A program made the position numbers and the translations under genes. This document shows, piece after piece, positions 53,035 to 61,960 of a stretch of DNA of 64,000 nucleotides. Each line of letters begins with the position of its first letter. The first letter of the stretch is position 1. The DNA is from an uncultured Pelagibacteraceae bacterium (GTDB lineage Bacteria; Pseudomonadota; Alphaproteobacteria; Pelagibacterales; Pelagibacteraceae). The stretch is from the NCBI GenBank assembly GCA_902629935.1, contig CACOSU010000001.1, positions 1 through 64,000 of the forward strand, read 5' to 3'. The notes under the pieces were generated by a model that searched no databases, was not told the DNA's origin, and saw only the letters and a program-made list of their open reading frames with translations.

Positions 53035-53922
53035 ATGAGCAATAAAGTTTTTATATCGTGTGCAGTAACTGGATCAGGTGACACTGCTAGCAAGCATCCC
53101 GATTTACCAAAAACACCAGAACAAATTGCCAAAGCTTCAATAGAGGCTGCAAAAGCTGGAGCTGCAATTGCTCATATTCATGTTAGAGAGGATGATGGAA
53201 CTCCAAGTAGAAGATTGGAATTATATAAAGAGGTTATTGATAGAATCAGATCAAGTGACACAGATGTAATTTTGAACTTAACAACTGGCATGGGGGGAGA
53301 TCTTGATATTGGACAAGGAAAAAATCCTTTAGAATTTGGTCCAATGACTGATATGGCAAATGTAATGGAAAGAATTAAAAACGCCGAACAATTTCTTCCC
53401 GAGATTTGCACATTGGATGCAGGTACACTAAATTTTGGTGATAGCTCAGTTATTACAGTGAACACACCAAATGATTTAAGAAAAGCTGCAAAAAAATTAC
53501 AAGAAATTAAAGTGAAACCAGAAATAGAAGCGTTTGATTTAGGTAATATGTGGTTTGGTTCACAGTTATATAAAGAAGGACTTTTAAGTGATCCGCCTCT
53601 TTTTCAAATGTGTTTAGGAATTCCATGGGGAGCACCTGCTACAATTTCAGCTATGCAAGCGATGAAAGATATAATGCCCAAGGAAGGTGTGTGGTCAGGA
53701 TTTGCAATTTCAAGAAATGAAATGCCATTTGTTGCGCAAACTGTTCTTATGGGAGGAAACCCAAGAGTTGGATTAGAAGATAATTTGTATCTATCAAAAG
53801 GTAAGTTGGCAACTAATGCTCAATTAGTAGAAAAAGCAATAAGAATAATAGATGAAATTGGTTATTCACCAATGACACCAGCTGAGACAAGAGAAAAGCT
53901 AAAATTAGTAAAACATTATTAA
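53035..53922 (+). CDS. Beta-keto acid cleavage enzyme (BKACE); probable 3-dehydrocarnitine cleavage
   Basis: A 295-residue DUF849/BKACE TIM-barrel protein. FISCAVTGSGDT at the start, AAIAHIHVREDDGTPSRR (zinc His-x-His), NLTTGMGGD, EIEAFDLGNM and GIPWGAPAT are family blocks. These enzymes react a beta-keto acid with acetyl-CoA. In carnitine-degrading bacteria one member turns 3-dehydrocarnitine plus acetyl-CoA into acetoacetate and betainyl-CoA; the local thioesterase, carnitine dehydrogenase and betaine transporter make that the best guess. Followed with a 1-bp overlap by an ABM protein. Confidence 0.88.
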   Translation: MSNKVFISCAVTGSGDTASKHPDLPKTPEQIAKASIEAAKAGAAIAHIHVREDDGTPSRRLELYKEVIDRIRSSDTDVILNLTTGMGGDLDIGQGKNPLEFGPMTDMANVMERIKNAEQFLPEICTLDAGTLNFGDSSVITVNTPNDLRKAAKKLQEIKVKPEIEAFDLGNMWFGSQLYKEGLLSDPPLFQMCLGIPWGAPATISAMQAMKDIMPKEGVWSGFAISRNEMPFVAQTVLMGGNPRVGLEDNLYLSKGKLATNAQLVEKAIRIIDEIGYSPMTPAETREKLKLVKHY

Positions 53923-54230
53923 TGTCAAAGATAACTGTTATTGCCAGTTTTTATCCTAAAGAAGATAAAATTAATGATGTACGAGAAATTTTATTATCTA
54001 TGACAAAGCCAACAAGATTAGAGCAAGGTAATGAACTTTATAATTTTTATGTGGAAAAAAATTCAGAAAAAAAAATCGAAACCTTTCATTTATTTGAAAT
54101 ATATAAAGATACTGATGCGTTAGATTTTCATAGGAATACAGAGCATTATAAAGATTATAGATCTAAAATTAACGATTTATTAATCAAACCTATAGAGGTA
54201 AAAGTTCTTAGCCCAATCGATATTATATAA
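53922..54230 (+). CDS. ABM-domain protein (quinol monooxygenase-like)
   Basis: A 102-residue single-domain protein of the antibiotic biosynthesis monooxygenase fold. ITVIASFYPKEDKINDVREILLSM starts the ferredoxin-like fold, NELYNFYVEK and the FHLFEIYKDTDALDFHRNTEH pattern are typical of YgiN-like members. No cofactor is needed in the family; the substrate here is unknown. Coupled to the BKACE gene, followed by a 155-bp gap. Confidence 0.85.
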   Translation: MSKITVIASFYPKEDKINDVREILLSMTKPTRLEQGNELYNFYVEKNSEKKIETFHLFEIYKDTDALDFHRNTEHYKDYRSKINDLLIKPIEVKVLSPIDII

Positions 54231-54288
54231 TTACTTTTTAGGTTTTTAATTTGATAAATTTTCTACCAATATTCTCATTTTTTTGGCA

Positions 54289-54316
54289 TTTGCTCTATTT
54301 CTATTGCAGGAGCAAA
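54289..54316 (+). other. Intergenic stem-loop upstream of the Rieske operon
   Basis: TTTGCTC and GAGCAAA form a 7-bp stem around a 14-nt loop in the 155-bp gap between the ABM and Rieske genes. The absence of a clean T run argues against a strong terminator; it may be a leader structure or weak terminator. The rest of the gap shows no ORF. Confidence 0.3.
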
Positions 54317-54385
54317 ATATTTTATTGTAAATCCTTATATTCTAAAATAGGGTTTTCAATATAATTAACAACTTTCTACTAGCTT

Positions 54386-55522
54386 ATGTCTAAAGAGAAA
54401 AATTTAGTAAAAATCAAAAAATCAAAAAATGCTAACACCATATTTGGTTTACCAGCTAAATCTTATATTGATGAAAATTTTTGGAAAAAAGAATGTGAAA
54501 CAGTTTTATCTAATGACTGGTTGTTTGTGGGTTTTGCACATGAACTAAAAAATTCTGGAGATGTAATTCCACTATTTATAGCAGACAAACCAATACTTTT
54601 ATTGAAAAACAATAATAACGAAATAAGAGCCTTTCACAATGTTTGTAGTCATAGATGCCTAAAGCTTGTCGATGAAAAAAAAAATGTAGGCAAAATTATA
54701 AGTTGCCCTTATCACGCTTGGAGCTATGATCTTAATGGAAACTTAAAGGCAGCACCTCATGTTGGTGGTACAAATCAACATAAACCTCAAGGATTCAATT
54801 ATATGGATCACGGTTTAAAACCAATAAAAATTCACATTTGGCACGATTGGATTTTTATTAATTTTAATGGTAAAGCAAAAAAATTCGAGCAATATGCTAA
54901 ACCACTTATTTCAAAGTTTAATGATATTGATTTTACAAAATTAAGATATGCAGCAACATTAGATTTTGGAAACATAAATACTAATTGGAAATTTTTAATT
55001 GAAAATTTTATTGAACCTTATCACGTTCAATTTGTTCACAAAACTACTACCAATCAACCACTTAAAGATCATTACACAGTTGTGGATGGTGTCTGTTATG
55101 GCAGTGGAGTAGATGTGGCTGAGGAAGATGCTAAAAATAGTACAGCCTTATCTGTAACATCTAGATATTTATCGCTATTCCCAAATTTTATTATTGGCTC
55201 TTACTTTCCAAATCAAATTGGTGTTTATCTTAATGTACCGATTAGCCCAGGCTTGACATCTCAAAAAAGGATAATTTATACGACAGATGGTAAAGATATG
55301 AGCGAGGAAGAAATTAAGATGGTTAAAAATATATGGTGGAGTGTTCACAAAGAAGATCACGAAATGTGTGAAAGACTTCAAGAGGGCAGACGTTCTCCAG
55401 CATCTCAAGAAGGTGGTCTTTTGTCTCCCGTTTGGGAAAAAGGTGTTCAAGCATTTCAAAAACTAATAGTTGATGCTACAATGAAATCTTCTAAATCAAT
55501 AAAAAGGAAAAAAAATGTCTAA
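54386..55522 (+). CDS. Rieske non-heme iron oxygenase, quaternary-amine type (CntA/GbcA-like)
   Basis: A 378-residue oxygenase alpha-subunit-like enzyme. The Rieske cluster ligands are Cys87-S-His89 and Cys107-x2-His110. The mononuclear iron histidines are His213 and His218 (EPYHVQFVH). The residue bridging the two centres is Glu210, not the usual Asp, a feature I recall for carnitine monooxygenase CntA and its relatives. Members demethylate or cleave carnitine, glycine betaine or stachydrine. No Rieske reductase is adjacent. Overlaps the glyoxalase gene by 8 bp. Confidence 0.88.
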   Translation: MSKEKNLVKIKKSKNANTIFGLPAKSYIDENFWKKECETVLSNDWLFVGFAHELKNSGDVIPLFIADKPILLLKNNNNEIRAFHNVCSHRCLKLVDEKKNVGKIISCPYHAWSYDLNGNLKAAPHVGGTNQHKPQGFNYMDHGLKPIKIHIWHDWIFINFNGKAKKFEQYAKPLISKFNDIDFTKLRYAATLDFGNINTNWKFLIENFIEPYHVQFVHKTTTNQPLKDHYTVVDGVCYGSGVDVAEEDAKNSTALSVTSRYLSLFPNFIIGSYFPNQIGVYLNVPISPGLTSQKRIIYTTDGKDMSEEEIKMVKNIWWSVHKEDHEMCERLQEGRRSPASQEGGLLSPVWEKGVQAFQKLIVDATMKSSKSIKRKKNV

Positions 55523-55934
55523 AGAGATTAATCTAGAGGGATATCGATTAGCCCATACAATGATAAGAGTTAAAGATCTGGAAGCATCTTTTAATTTTTA
55601 CTGCAAAACCCTAGGTATGAAAGTTTTAAGAAAAACAGATTATCCAGAAGGAAAATTTACAAATGCTTTTATTGGATATGGTTTAGAAACTGAGTCTCCT
55701 TGTTTAGAGCTTACTCATAATTGGGATCAAAAGGAAGATTATGACAAAGGAAACGGATGGGGCCATGTTTGTATAGAAACTCCAGATGTTTATAAAGCTT
55801 GTGAAGATCTTGAAAAACTTGGTGTTAATATAACTCGTAAACCAGGTCCAATGAAACATGGAACAAGAGTAATAGCATTTTGTGAAGATCCTGATGGATA
55901 CAAAGTTGAATTAAATGAACCACTAAAAATATAA
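55515..55934 (+). CDS. Glyoxalase I-like enzyme (amine-cluster copy)
   Basis: A 139-residue VOC protein with glyoxalase I metal ligands: His in RLAHTMIRVKD, Glu in CLELTHNWD, His in GWGHVCIET and Glu in YKVELNEP. It is similar in length and motifs to the gloA copy at 34.3 kb, but here it is embedded between a Rieske oxygenase and a cupin. It may remove a reactive aldehyde made by that pathway, or be a second methylglyoxal enzyme. Confidence 0.9.
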   Translation: MSKEINLEGYRLAHTMIRVKDLEASFNFYCKTLGMKVLRKTDYPEGKFTNAFIGYGLETESPCLELTHNWDQKEDYDKGNGWGHVCIETPDVYKACEDLEKLGVNITRKPGPMKHGTRVIAFCEDPDGYKVELNEPLKI

Positions 55935-55950
55935 ATTGAAAGGAATTAGA

Positions 55951-56349
55951 ATGTCAAATAAGCCTCAGCTGTATAAATTTAAAGATATAGAGCATAGACT
56001 TCATACTCTAGAACCAGGCAAAAGTTATATTAAACCATTTGTCACTAGCAAAGTAAGTAATACGATGTGTGGAGGGTTAAATTTTTTGAACAAAGTATCC
56101 GTGCCATGGGATTTGACTTGTGACGAAATTATTTATTGTATGGAAGGGACTTTTAGATTGACCTGTGATGGGCAATCATATGTCTGCAACCCTGGAGATG
56201 TACTTTATATTCCTAAAGATAATCATATAGCATATGAGTGTGATGAAAAATGTGTAATATTTTATGCAGCATATCCTCATGACTGGAAACAAAAAGCTGG
56301 CATAACTTTTGTGCCTGGAATTGATCCTGAGGACATGCCACAACCGTAA
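55951..56349 (+). CDS. Small cupin-domain protein
   Basis: A 132-residue single cupin. I start at the ATG at 55951, which has AAGGA 8 bp upstream, rather than an in-frame TTG 15 bp earlier. The two cupin motifs are recognisable: DLTCDEIIYCMEGTFRLTCDG and PGDVLYIPKDNHIAYECDE, though several metal histidines of motif 1 are missing. It resembles EutQ- or ectoine-synthase-like cupins. Its place between the glyoxalase and the GS-like ligase suggests a role in amine or aldehyde handling. Function unknown. Confidence 0.82.
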   Translation: MSNKPQLYKFKDIEHRLHTLEPGKSYIKPFVTSKVSNTMCGGLNFLNKVSVPWDLTCDEIIYCMEGTFRLTCDGQSYVCNPGDVLYIPKDNHIAYECDEKCVIFYAAYPHDWKQKAGITFVPGIDPEDMPQP

Positions 56350-56366
56350 ATTAGGAGGAAATCAAC

Positions 56367-57788
56367 TTGAATAAAAACGAAAAAATCTATTATGAAAATT
56401 TCAAAGATGCAGTTGATCGTAATAGAAAAAAAATACCTGCAGTTCATAAAAAATTAAAAAATGCTGGTGTAAAATATGTTTTATCAAGCTGGATTGATCT
56501 CCATGGTATTCCAAAATCAAAACCTGTTCCTATGTCCGATTTTGAACCATTATGTTTAGGAAAAGGTCCACAATTTGCTGTTCATTCTATTTCTTTCGTT
56601 CCAGAATTAACACCAGCAGACTCTGATCAGGTAATGTTACCAGATTTAGATTCTGTTTATATTTGTCCGTGGGATACATCTACAGCAATCATTTTTGCAG
56701 ACCTTTTTTGGGAGGATAAACCTTATAATGTTTGCCCAAGACAGGCTTTAAAACGCAACATGCAAAAAGCTCAAGATGCTGGATACAAAGGTATGGCTGG
56801 TGTGGAACCTGAATTTATTGCAATGAAGTATGATGAAAATGGTCAACCTATAAAAGCTATTGATACCGATCCTATAAAAGGAATTAGACCGAGACGCCAA
56901 GCTTTCGGTTATGATGTTGAGCATTCATTAGACTCAATGCATTTTTTAAAAGAGTTAATAGATATTCTTAACGGATTAGGCTGGAAACTACACGATGTAG
57001 TTGCTGAAGGCGCATATTCTCAATTTGAATTAGATTTTCATTATACGAATCTTTTAGAAATGGCTGATAGATTAGTTTTTCTTCGTATTCTTCTTAAAGA
57101 AGTCGCAAAGAAACATAATATGTTTATCACATTTATGCCAAAACCAACAATAGGTGATTGGAGATCAGGAGCTCACATAAATTTTTCAATGGTTGATAAA
57201 AATGGAAAAAATATTTTTGATGGTGGAAATAAATGGTCTAAAGAGTCTTTGTTTGCCGTTGGTGGGCTTATGAAACACGCAGAAGCTCTAACTTCAATCA
57301 CATGTTCAACTGTAAATTCATATAATGGATTGGTACCAAGAGTTGGTGGATTTGAAGGGGGTACAGTTACTTGGGCGCCAACAAATATCACATATGGACA
57401 CAATAACAGATCAGCTCAGTTTAGATTACCACAAAATAGATATTGCATTGAAAATAGAGCTGCAGATATGACAATGAATGTATATTTAGCTTTTTCAATG
57501 ACACTTTCAGCAGCTGTAGAAGGTATTAAAAATAAAATTCACCCAGGTAAACCAACAGATCAAGATCTTTATGATATGACTGATAGTGAGTTTAAAAAAC
57601 TTGGAATTAAAAGACTTCCAAGAAATTTACTAATGGCCATTGAAGCACTAAAAAAAGACGATCTATCTGAAGAAGTAATAGGATCAGTCATGAAAAAATC
57701 TTTGCTTGCCTATAAAAATGATGAGTGGGAAAGATACCATCAAGCAGTTACTGATTGGGAAGTAAAAGAATACTTAAGACTCTATTAA
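56367..57788 (+). CDS. Glutamine-synthetase-like ligase (GlnT/gamma-glutamylamide synthetase type)
   Basis: A 473-residue GS-fold enzyme starting at TTG with an excellent ribosome site (AGGAGGA, 56353-56359). Beta-grasp N-terminus (VKYVLSSWIDLHGIPKSKPVP), metal-binding Glu in GVEPEFIA, then VAEGAYSQFELDF and GDWRSGAHINFSM, and FRLPQNRYCIENRAADMTMN near the C-terminus. It fits type III GlnT and gamma-glutamylmethylamide synthetases. Given the Rieske enzyme upstream, it may capture a released amine as a glutamyl amide rather than ammonia. It lacks the adenylylation tyrosine loop of GlnA. Confidence 0.85.
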   Translation: MNKNEKIYYENFKDAVDRNRKKIPAVHKKLKNAGVKYVLSSWIDLHGIPKSKPVPMSDFEPLCLGKGPQFAVHSISFVPELTPADSDQVMLPDLDSVYICPWDTSTAIIFADLFWEDKPYNVCPRQALKRNMQKAQDAGYKGMAGVEPEFIAMKYDENGQPIKAIDTDPIKGIRPRRQAFGYDVEHSLDSMHFLKELIDILNGLGWKLHDVVAEGAYSQFELDFHYTNLLEMADRLVFLRILLKEVAKKHNMFITFMPKPTIGDWRSGAHINFSMVDKNGKNIFDGGNKWSKESLFAVGGLMKHAEALTSITCSTVNSYNGLVPRVGGFEGGTVTWAPTNITYGHNNRSAQFRLPQNRYCIENRAADMTMNVYLAFSMTLSAAVEGIKNKIHPGKPTDQDLYDMTDSEFKKLGIKRLPRNLLMAIEALKKDDLSEEVIGSVMKKSLLAYKNDEWERYHQAVTDWEVKEYLRLY

Positions 57789-57791
57789 TCT

Positions 57792-58802
57792 ATGGCTAAT
57801 TATGAGACGTTTAAATTAGGAAACGTTAAGCTTTTATCGGGTAAAATTTTAAATTCTGCAGAACTAGCATATAAAACTTATGGTAAATTAAATAAAAGTT
57901 GCTCTAATGTAATTGTTCTTCCAACTTTTTACACAGGAAGCCACACAAGAAACGAGGGATTTATGGGGAAAAATAGAGCTATAAATCCAAATAAATACTT
58001 TATCGTATCAATCAATATGTTTGGAAATGGTTTTTCATCATCACCAAATAATTCTATAAAAAAACAATTTGGAGCAAAATTTCCAACCATAACATTATGG
58101 GATAATATTTACTGTCAACACAAACTTATTACAGAGAAATTAAAAATAAAAAAAATAGCACTCGTAACAGGTTGGTCGATGGCTGGCTGTCAGTCTTACC
58201 AATGGGCAGCACAATATCCAAATATGGTCAAAGCAATTCTGCCTTTTTGTGCTTCATCTAAAACATCAATTCATAACCATGTATTTTTAGAAGGAGTAAA
58301 AGCCGCGCTTACTGCGGATAAAAATTGGAATAAAGGTAACTATAAAAAACAACCAGTTAAAGGTTTAAGAGCGTTTGGACGAGTTTATGCTGGTTGGGCT
58401 TTTTCTCAAAAATTTTATAGAGAAAAATTATATAAAAAACTTGGTTACAAAAATTCTGAAGAATTATTAAAGGATTGGGAAAATGATCATGCTAGAAATT
58501 GGGATGCAAATAATTTACTTTCAAAGCTTAAAACCTGGCAACTTAACGATATAAGCAAAGGACCAATTTATAAAAATAATTATACTAAAGCACTTAAATC
58601 AATTAAAGCAAAAACAATTTTGATGCCTTGCAATCAAGATCTTTATTTTAGAACTGAAGATAATAAATATGAAGAAAAATTTATTCCTAATTCTTCTTTA
58701 AGACCAGTAGATTCATCTTTTGGTCATTGTGCAGCAAATCCTGGAAATGATAAAAATTTTGAAAAAAAACTTGATAAAAATATTAAAGAACTTTTAAATT
58801 GA
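57792..58802 (+). CDS. MetX-like alpha/beta hydrolase
   Basis: A 336-residue protein of the homoserine O-acetyltransferase superfamily. Nucleophile elbow GWSMAGCQSYQW (Ser129), acid in PCNQDLYF and His in SFGHCAANPG. True MetX has GGSMGGMQ, so this is probably a hydrolase or a transferase on another substrate. ELAYKTYGKLN and TGSHTRNEG are shared with MetX. It sits 3 bp after the GS-like gene and 1 bp before carnitine dehydrogenase, so an ester or amide of a pathway intermediate (e.g. an acylcarnitine) is a reasonable guess. Confidence 0.82.
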   Translation: MANYETFKLGNVKLLSGKILNSAELAYKTYGKLNKSCSNVIVLPTFYTGSHTRNEGFMGKNRAINPNKYFIVSINMFGNGFSSSPNNSIKKQFGAKFPTITLWDNIYCQHKLITEKLKIKKIALVTGWSMAGCQSYQWAAQYPNMVKAILPFCASSKTSIHNHVFLEGVKAALTADKNWNKGNYKKQPVKGLRAFGRVYAGWAFSQKFYREKLYKKLGYKNSEELLKDWENDHARNWDANNLLSKLKTWQLNDISKGPIYKNNYTKALKSIKAKTILMPCNQDLYFRTEDNKYEEKFIPNSSLRPVDSSFGHCAANPGNDKNFEKKLDKNIKELLN

Positions 58803-58803
58803 A

Positions 58804-59748
58804 ATGACAAGAATTCATAAAGTAGCAGTAGTAGGCACTGGTGTAATTGGTACAGGTTGGATTATTAGATGTTTGGCGCATAATAAAATTGTTTATGCTT
58901 ACGACAAAGATCTTAAATTAAAAAAAAATTTAATTTCAGAAATTAAAAGAACTTGGCCATATGTAAAAAAACTTTTTAATAAAAAATCAATTAATCTTAA
59001 AAATTTTAAATTTTTTACTACAATTGAAGAAACTCTAAGAAATGCAGATTTTGTTCAAGAATGTGCTAGTGAAAATTATACTTTAAAAACTAAGTTGATG
59101 AGCTTAATTGGAAAATATGCTAAACCCAATGCAATTATTTCATCAAGTTCTTCAGGCCTGTTACCTTCAAGAATTTATTCTAAATGTAAAAATCCTGAAA
59201 GAACAATGATTGGACATCCATTTAATCCTGTCTATTTATTACCTGCTGTTGAAATTGTGCCAGGTAAAAAAACAAAAAATAAATTTTTAAAAGAAGCTAA
59301 AAAATTTTATAAATCGATTTCCATGAATCCAATTATGGTAAAAAATGAGTTACCTGGATATTTATCTGATAGGTTACAAGAAGCTTTATGGAGAGAAGGG
59401 CTACATATTATTAACGAAGGATATGCAACTACTGAGGAATTAGACAGAGCGATTGAGGATGGTCCAGGACTAAGATGGTCTTTAATGGGTACATTTTTAA
59501 CTTTTCATCTAGCAGGTGGAAAAACTGGGATGAAACATATGCTTGAACAATTTGGACCTGCTTTAAAATTACCCTGGACAAAATTAAAAGCTCCAAAATT
59601 ATCAAAAAAACTATCATCTAGACTTATTTCAGGGACAGCAAAACAAGCCAAAGGTAAATCGGTTGCAATGATATCAAATATAAGAGATCAGTATTTAGTT
59701 GATCTTCAAAAGTTAAGAAAAAAATACGAAAATAAAATAAGAAGATAA
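58804..59748 (+). CDS. lcdH: L-carnitine dehydrogenase
   Basis: A 314-residue 3-hydroxyacyl-CoA-dehydrogenase-fold enzyme. NAD motif VAVVGTGVIGTGWIIRCL at residues 7-24, SSSSSGLLPSRI, GHPFNPVYLLPAVEIVPG and the typical block EALWREGLHIINEGYATTEELDRAIEDGPGLRW (split by eye) all match carnitine 3-dehydrogenases. It oxidises L-carnitine to 3-dehydrocarnitine, the substrate of the BKACE enzyme. Unlike some relatives it has no fused thioesterase; the separate hotdog gene at 51.8 kb fills that role. Confidence 0.9.
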   Translation: MTRIHKVAVVGTGVIGTGWIIRCLAHNKIVYAYDKDLKLKKNLISEIKRTWPYVKKLFNKKSINLKNFKFFTTIEETLRNADFVQECASENYTLKTKLMSLIGKYAKPNAIISSSSSGLLPSRIYSKCKNPERTMIGHPFNPVYLLPAVEIVPGKKTKNKFLKEAKKFYKSISMNPIMVKNELPGYLSDRLQEALWREGLHIINEGYATTEELDRAIEDGPGLRWSLMGTFLTFHLAGGKTGMKHMLEQFGPALKLPWTKLKAPKLSKKLSSRLISGTAKQAKGKSVAMISNIRDQYLVDLQKLRKKYENKIRR

Positions 59749-60146
59749 TGAAGAGAACTTTGATAGCTAGTTGTTTATGTGAAGGAGTAAAGTTTAAAAC
59801 TAGTGGTAAACACAGAAACGTTTCAAATTGTCATTGTATTCAGTGTAGAAAAACTCATGGATCATATGGTGCCTACTCTAATGTTAAAGATAAGGATATT
59901 AAATTCATAAATAAAAAAACACTTAAATGGTTTAAATCATCTATTCACGCAAGAAGAGGTTTTTGTAATAAATGTGGGGCTAGTATTTTTTTTAAATTTA
60001 AAAATTCAGATAATATTTCGATAGCAGCAGGTATGTTTAACGGAAAAACAGGTCTTAAAACAATGCGAAATATATTTGTCAGTTCTAAATCAGATTTTTA
60101 TAAAATAACTGATAAACTTCCAAAATATAAAAGATTTTCAAATTAG
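59748..60146 (+). CDS. GFA-family zinc protein (second copy)
   Basis: A 132-residue GFA/CENP-V fold protein. Zinc cysteines are in ASCLCEGVKF, NCHCIQCRKTHG and GFCNKCGASIFF. It overlaps carnitine dehydrogenase by 1 bp (TAATG), so it is in the same mRNA. If the Rieske enzyme demethylates an amine, formaldehyde would be released and a formaldehyde/glutathione-linked role would fit; the family is not reliably enzymatic. Convergent 4-bp overlap with the SDR gene. Confidence 0.87.
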   Translation: MKRTLIASCLCEGVKFKTSGKHRNVSNCHCIQCRKTHGSYGAYSNVKDKDIKFINKKTLKWFKSSIHARRGFCNKCGASIFFKFKNSDNISIAAGMFNGKTGLKTMRNIFVSSKSDFYKITDKLPKYKRFSN

Positions 60147-60931
60147 TCGTTTCTCTCTGTATGCCCATCTACAGAGATTACTTGCCCCGACACTTTGCTT
60201 GAGTCATCTGATATTAAAAAAGCGCACATTTTTCCTATATCTTCCTCTAGAATCCACTTTTTCATAGAACTCATTGAAATAAATTCTTTTTCAACTGTTT
60301 TAGAGGAAACTTTTGTAAATTTTGCTTTATCTCTTATTACTCTTTTCATTCTCTCACCTTTTATTGAACCAGGGCAAACTGCATTAACTCTAACATTAAA
60401 TTTTCCAAGTTCCATTGCTAAAGTTTTGGTAACGCCAATTATTGCCCATTTACTTGCTGCATAAGGTGATCTTAAAGGAAAACCAAGAATACCTGCTGTT
60501 GACGAAATATTAATTATTGATCCGTTTCTTGATTTTTTAATTAAAGGTATAGCTCTTTTGGTAAAATAAAAATGACTATTAACATCTACTTGAATAGTTT
60601 TTTCCCAATCTTTAGAATTTAATTTTTCAAGTGATCCAGTCGGTCCCGCAATTCCAACATTATTTATCAAAGCATCAATTTTTTTTGTTTTCTTAAGTAT
60701 TTTCTTAAACAATTCTGATACTTGTCTTTCGTCTGCTGCATCACAATTAAATGTAAAAAGTCTTTTATTTTTAAGAGAATGTTTATCTAATTTATTTAAA
60801 GATTTATTATCGATGTCACAAAGATATACATATGCTCCGCGTGAAAGACAGACCTGAGCTGTAGCTAATCCAATACCAGATGCACCGGCAGAAATAATAA
60901 TTTTTTTATTCTTTAATGATTGATTAATCAT
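60143..60931 (-). CDS. Short-chain dehydrogenase/reductase
   Basis: A 262-residue classical SDR. Cofactor motif SAGASGIGLATA (TGxxxGxG-like), NNVGIAGP, catalytic Ser in ISSTAG, Tyr-x3-Lys in SPYAASKWA. VYLCDIDNK after strand 2 has an Asp, which favours NAD over NADP. It may oxidise a hydroxy-acid or 3-hydroxybutyrate-type product; acetoacetate produced by carnitine breakdown makes 3-hydroxybutyrate dehydrogenase one option. It lies 3 bp downstream of proV in the same direction. Confidence 0.88.
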   Translation of the reverse strand: MINQSLKNKKIIISAGASGIGLATAQVCLSRGAYVYLCDIDNKSLNKLDKHSLKNKRLFTFNCDAADERQVSELFKKILKKTKKIDALINNVGIAGPTGSLEKLNSKDWEKTIQVDVNSHFYFTKRAIPLIKKSRNGSIINISSTAGILGFPLRSPYAASKWAIIGVTKTLAMELGKFNVRVNAVCPGSIKGERMKRVIRDKAKFTKVSSKTVEKEFISMSSMKKWILEEDIGKMCAFLISDDSSKVSGQVISVDGHTERND

Positions 60932-60934
60932 TAA

Positions 60935-61960
60935 TTATGATTTTGTTAGTGATGTCTGTAATTCTTTATTAGATATATAACCTTTTACATTTCCACTCTT
61001 GTCGACCACTTCACAATTAGAATTCGAACATACAATTTGTGGTAAAAATTCTTCAATAAATTGATCCTCATTTACTTTAATTAAATTTGTTTTATCAATA
61101 TCATCTGAGTCTTTAGTACTTTTCATAATTATTTTTGCTTTAATTACTTTTGCTCTATTAACATCTTTCACAAATGCTTTAACATAATCATCTGCAGGGT
61201 TCATAATGATATCAACCGGAGTTCCAACTTGAACTAGTTTTCCAGCATTCAATATTCCAATATGGTCTCCAAGTCTTAAAGATTCATCTAAGTCATGAGT
61301 AATAAATACGATTGTCTTTTTTAATTCCGATTGAAGATCAAGTAATTGTTTCTGCATATCACTTCTTATTAGTGGATCTAAAGCACTAAAAGCTTCATCC
61401 ATTAACATTATATCACTATCAGTTGCTAAAGCTCTTGCAAGACCAACACGTTGTTGCATACCGCCTGATAATTGATTTGGAAATTGATTTTCAAAACCAC
61501 TTAGGCCTACAGCTTCAATTTTTTCCATAGCTGTTTTATTTATTTCTTCCAGCTGTTTGCCTTGCATTTCCAATCCATATCCAACATTTTGGATCACTGT
61601 TTTGTGTGGAAATAAACCAAACCTTTGAAAAACCATACTCATCTTGTGTCTTCTAAAATCAATTAATTGTTCTTTATTAAAAGACATAACATTTGTACCT
61701 TCTACTATAATTTCTCCGTCAGTAGGATCGATTAGCCTATTTAAATGTCGAATTAATGTTGACTTCCCAGATCCAGATAAACCCATACAAACAAAGGTCT
61801 CACCTTCCTCTATTTTTAATGAAACATTATCTAGACCAACTGTATGACCTGTTTGTTCTAATACCTCCTCTTTATTTGCCCCTTCTCTTACCATTGGCAT
61901 AACTGATTGAGGATTATTACCAAAAATTTTGTAAACATTATTAATTTCAATTTTTGACAT
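60935..61960 (-). CDS. proV: Glycine betaine/quaternary-amine ABC transporter, ATPase
   Basis: A 341-residue ABC ATPase of the ProV/OpuAA type. Walker A GLSGSGKST, Q-loop MVFQRFGLFPH, signature LSGGMQQRVGLARALA, Walker B DIMLMDEAFSALDP. The first 50 residues include the ProV-specific extension and the last 80 a shortened CBS-like part. Overlaps proW by 1 bp. Drives uptake of betaine-type compounds, used by SAR11-like cells both as osmolytes and as carbon and nitrogen sources. Confidence 0.96.
   Translation of the reverse strand: MSKIEINNVYKIFGNNPQSVMPMVREGANKEEVLEQTGHTVGLDNVSLKIEEGETFVCMGLSGSGKSTLIRHLNRLIDPTDGEIIVEGTNVMSFNKEQLIDFRRHKMSMVFQRFGLFPHKTVIQNVGYGLEMQGKQLEEINKTAMEKIEAVGLSGFENQFPNQLSGGMQQRVGLARALATDSDIMLMDEAFSALDPLIRSDMQKQLLDLQSELKKTIVFITHDLDESLRLGDHIGILNAGKLVQVGTPVDIIMNPADDYVKAFVKDVNRAKVIKAKIIMKSTKDSDDIDKTNLIKVNEDQFIEEFLPQIVCSNSNCEVVDKSGNVKGYISNKELQTSLTKS

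Noticed and set aside
54231-54385. The 155-bp gap before the Rieske gene as a glycine or SAM riboswitch
   Set aside because: A stem-loop is present, but I could not find the conserved core of any riboswitch class I know.
20320-60146. The two GFA-family proteins as a recent duplication
   Set aside because: Only the zinc-cysteine framework is shared; the remaining sequence differs too much to claim it.
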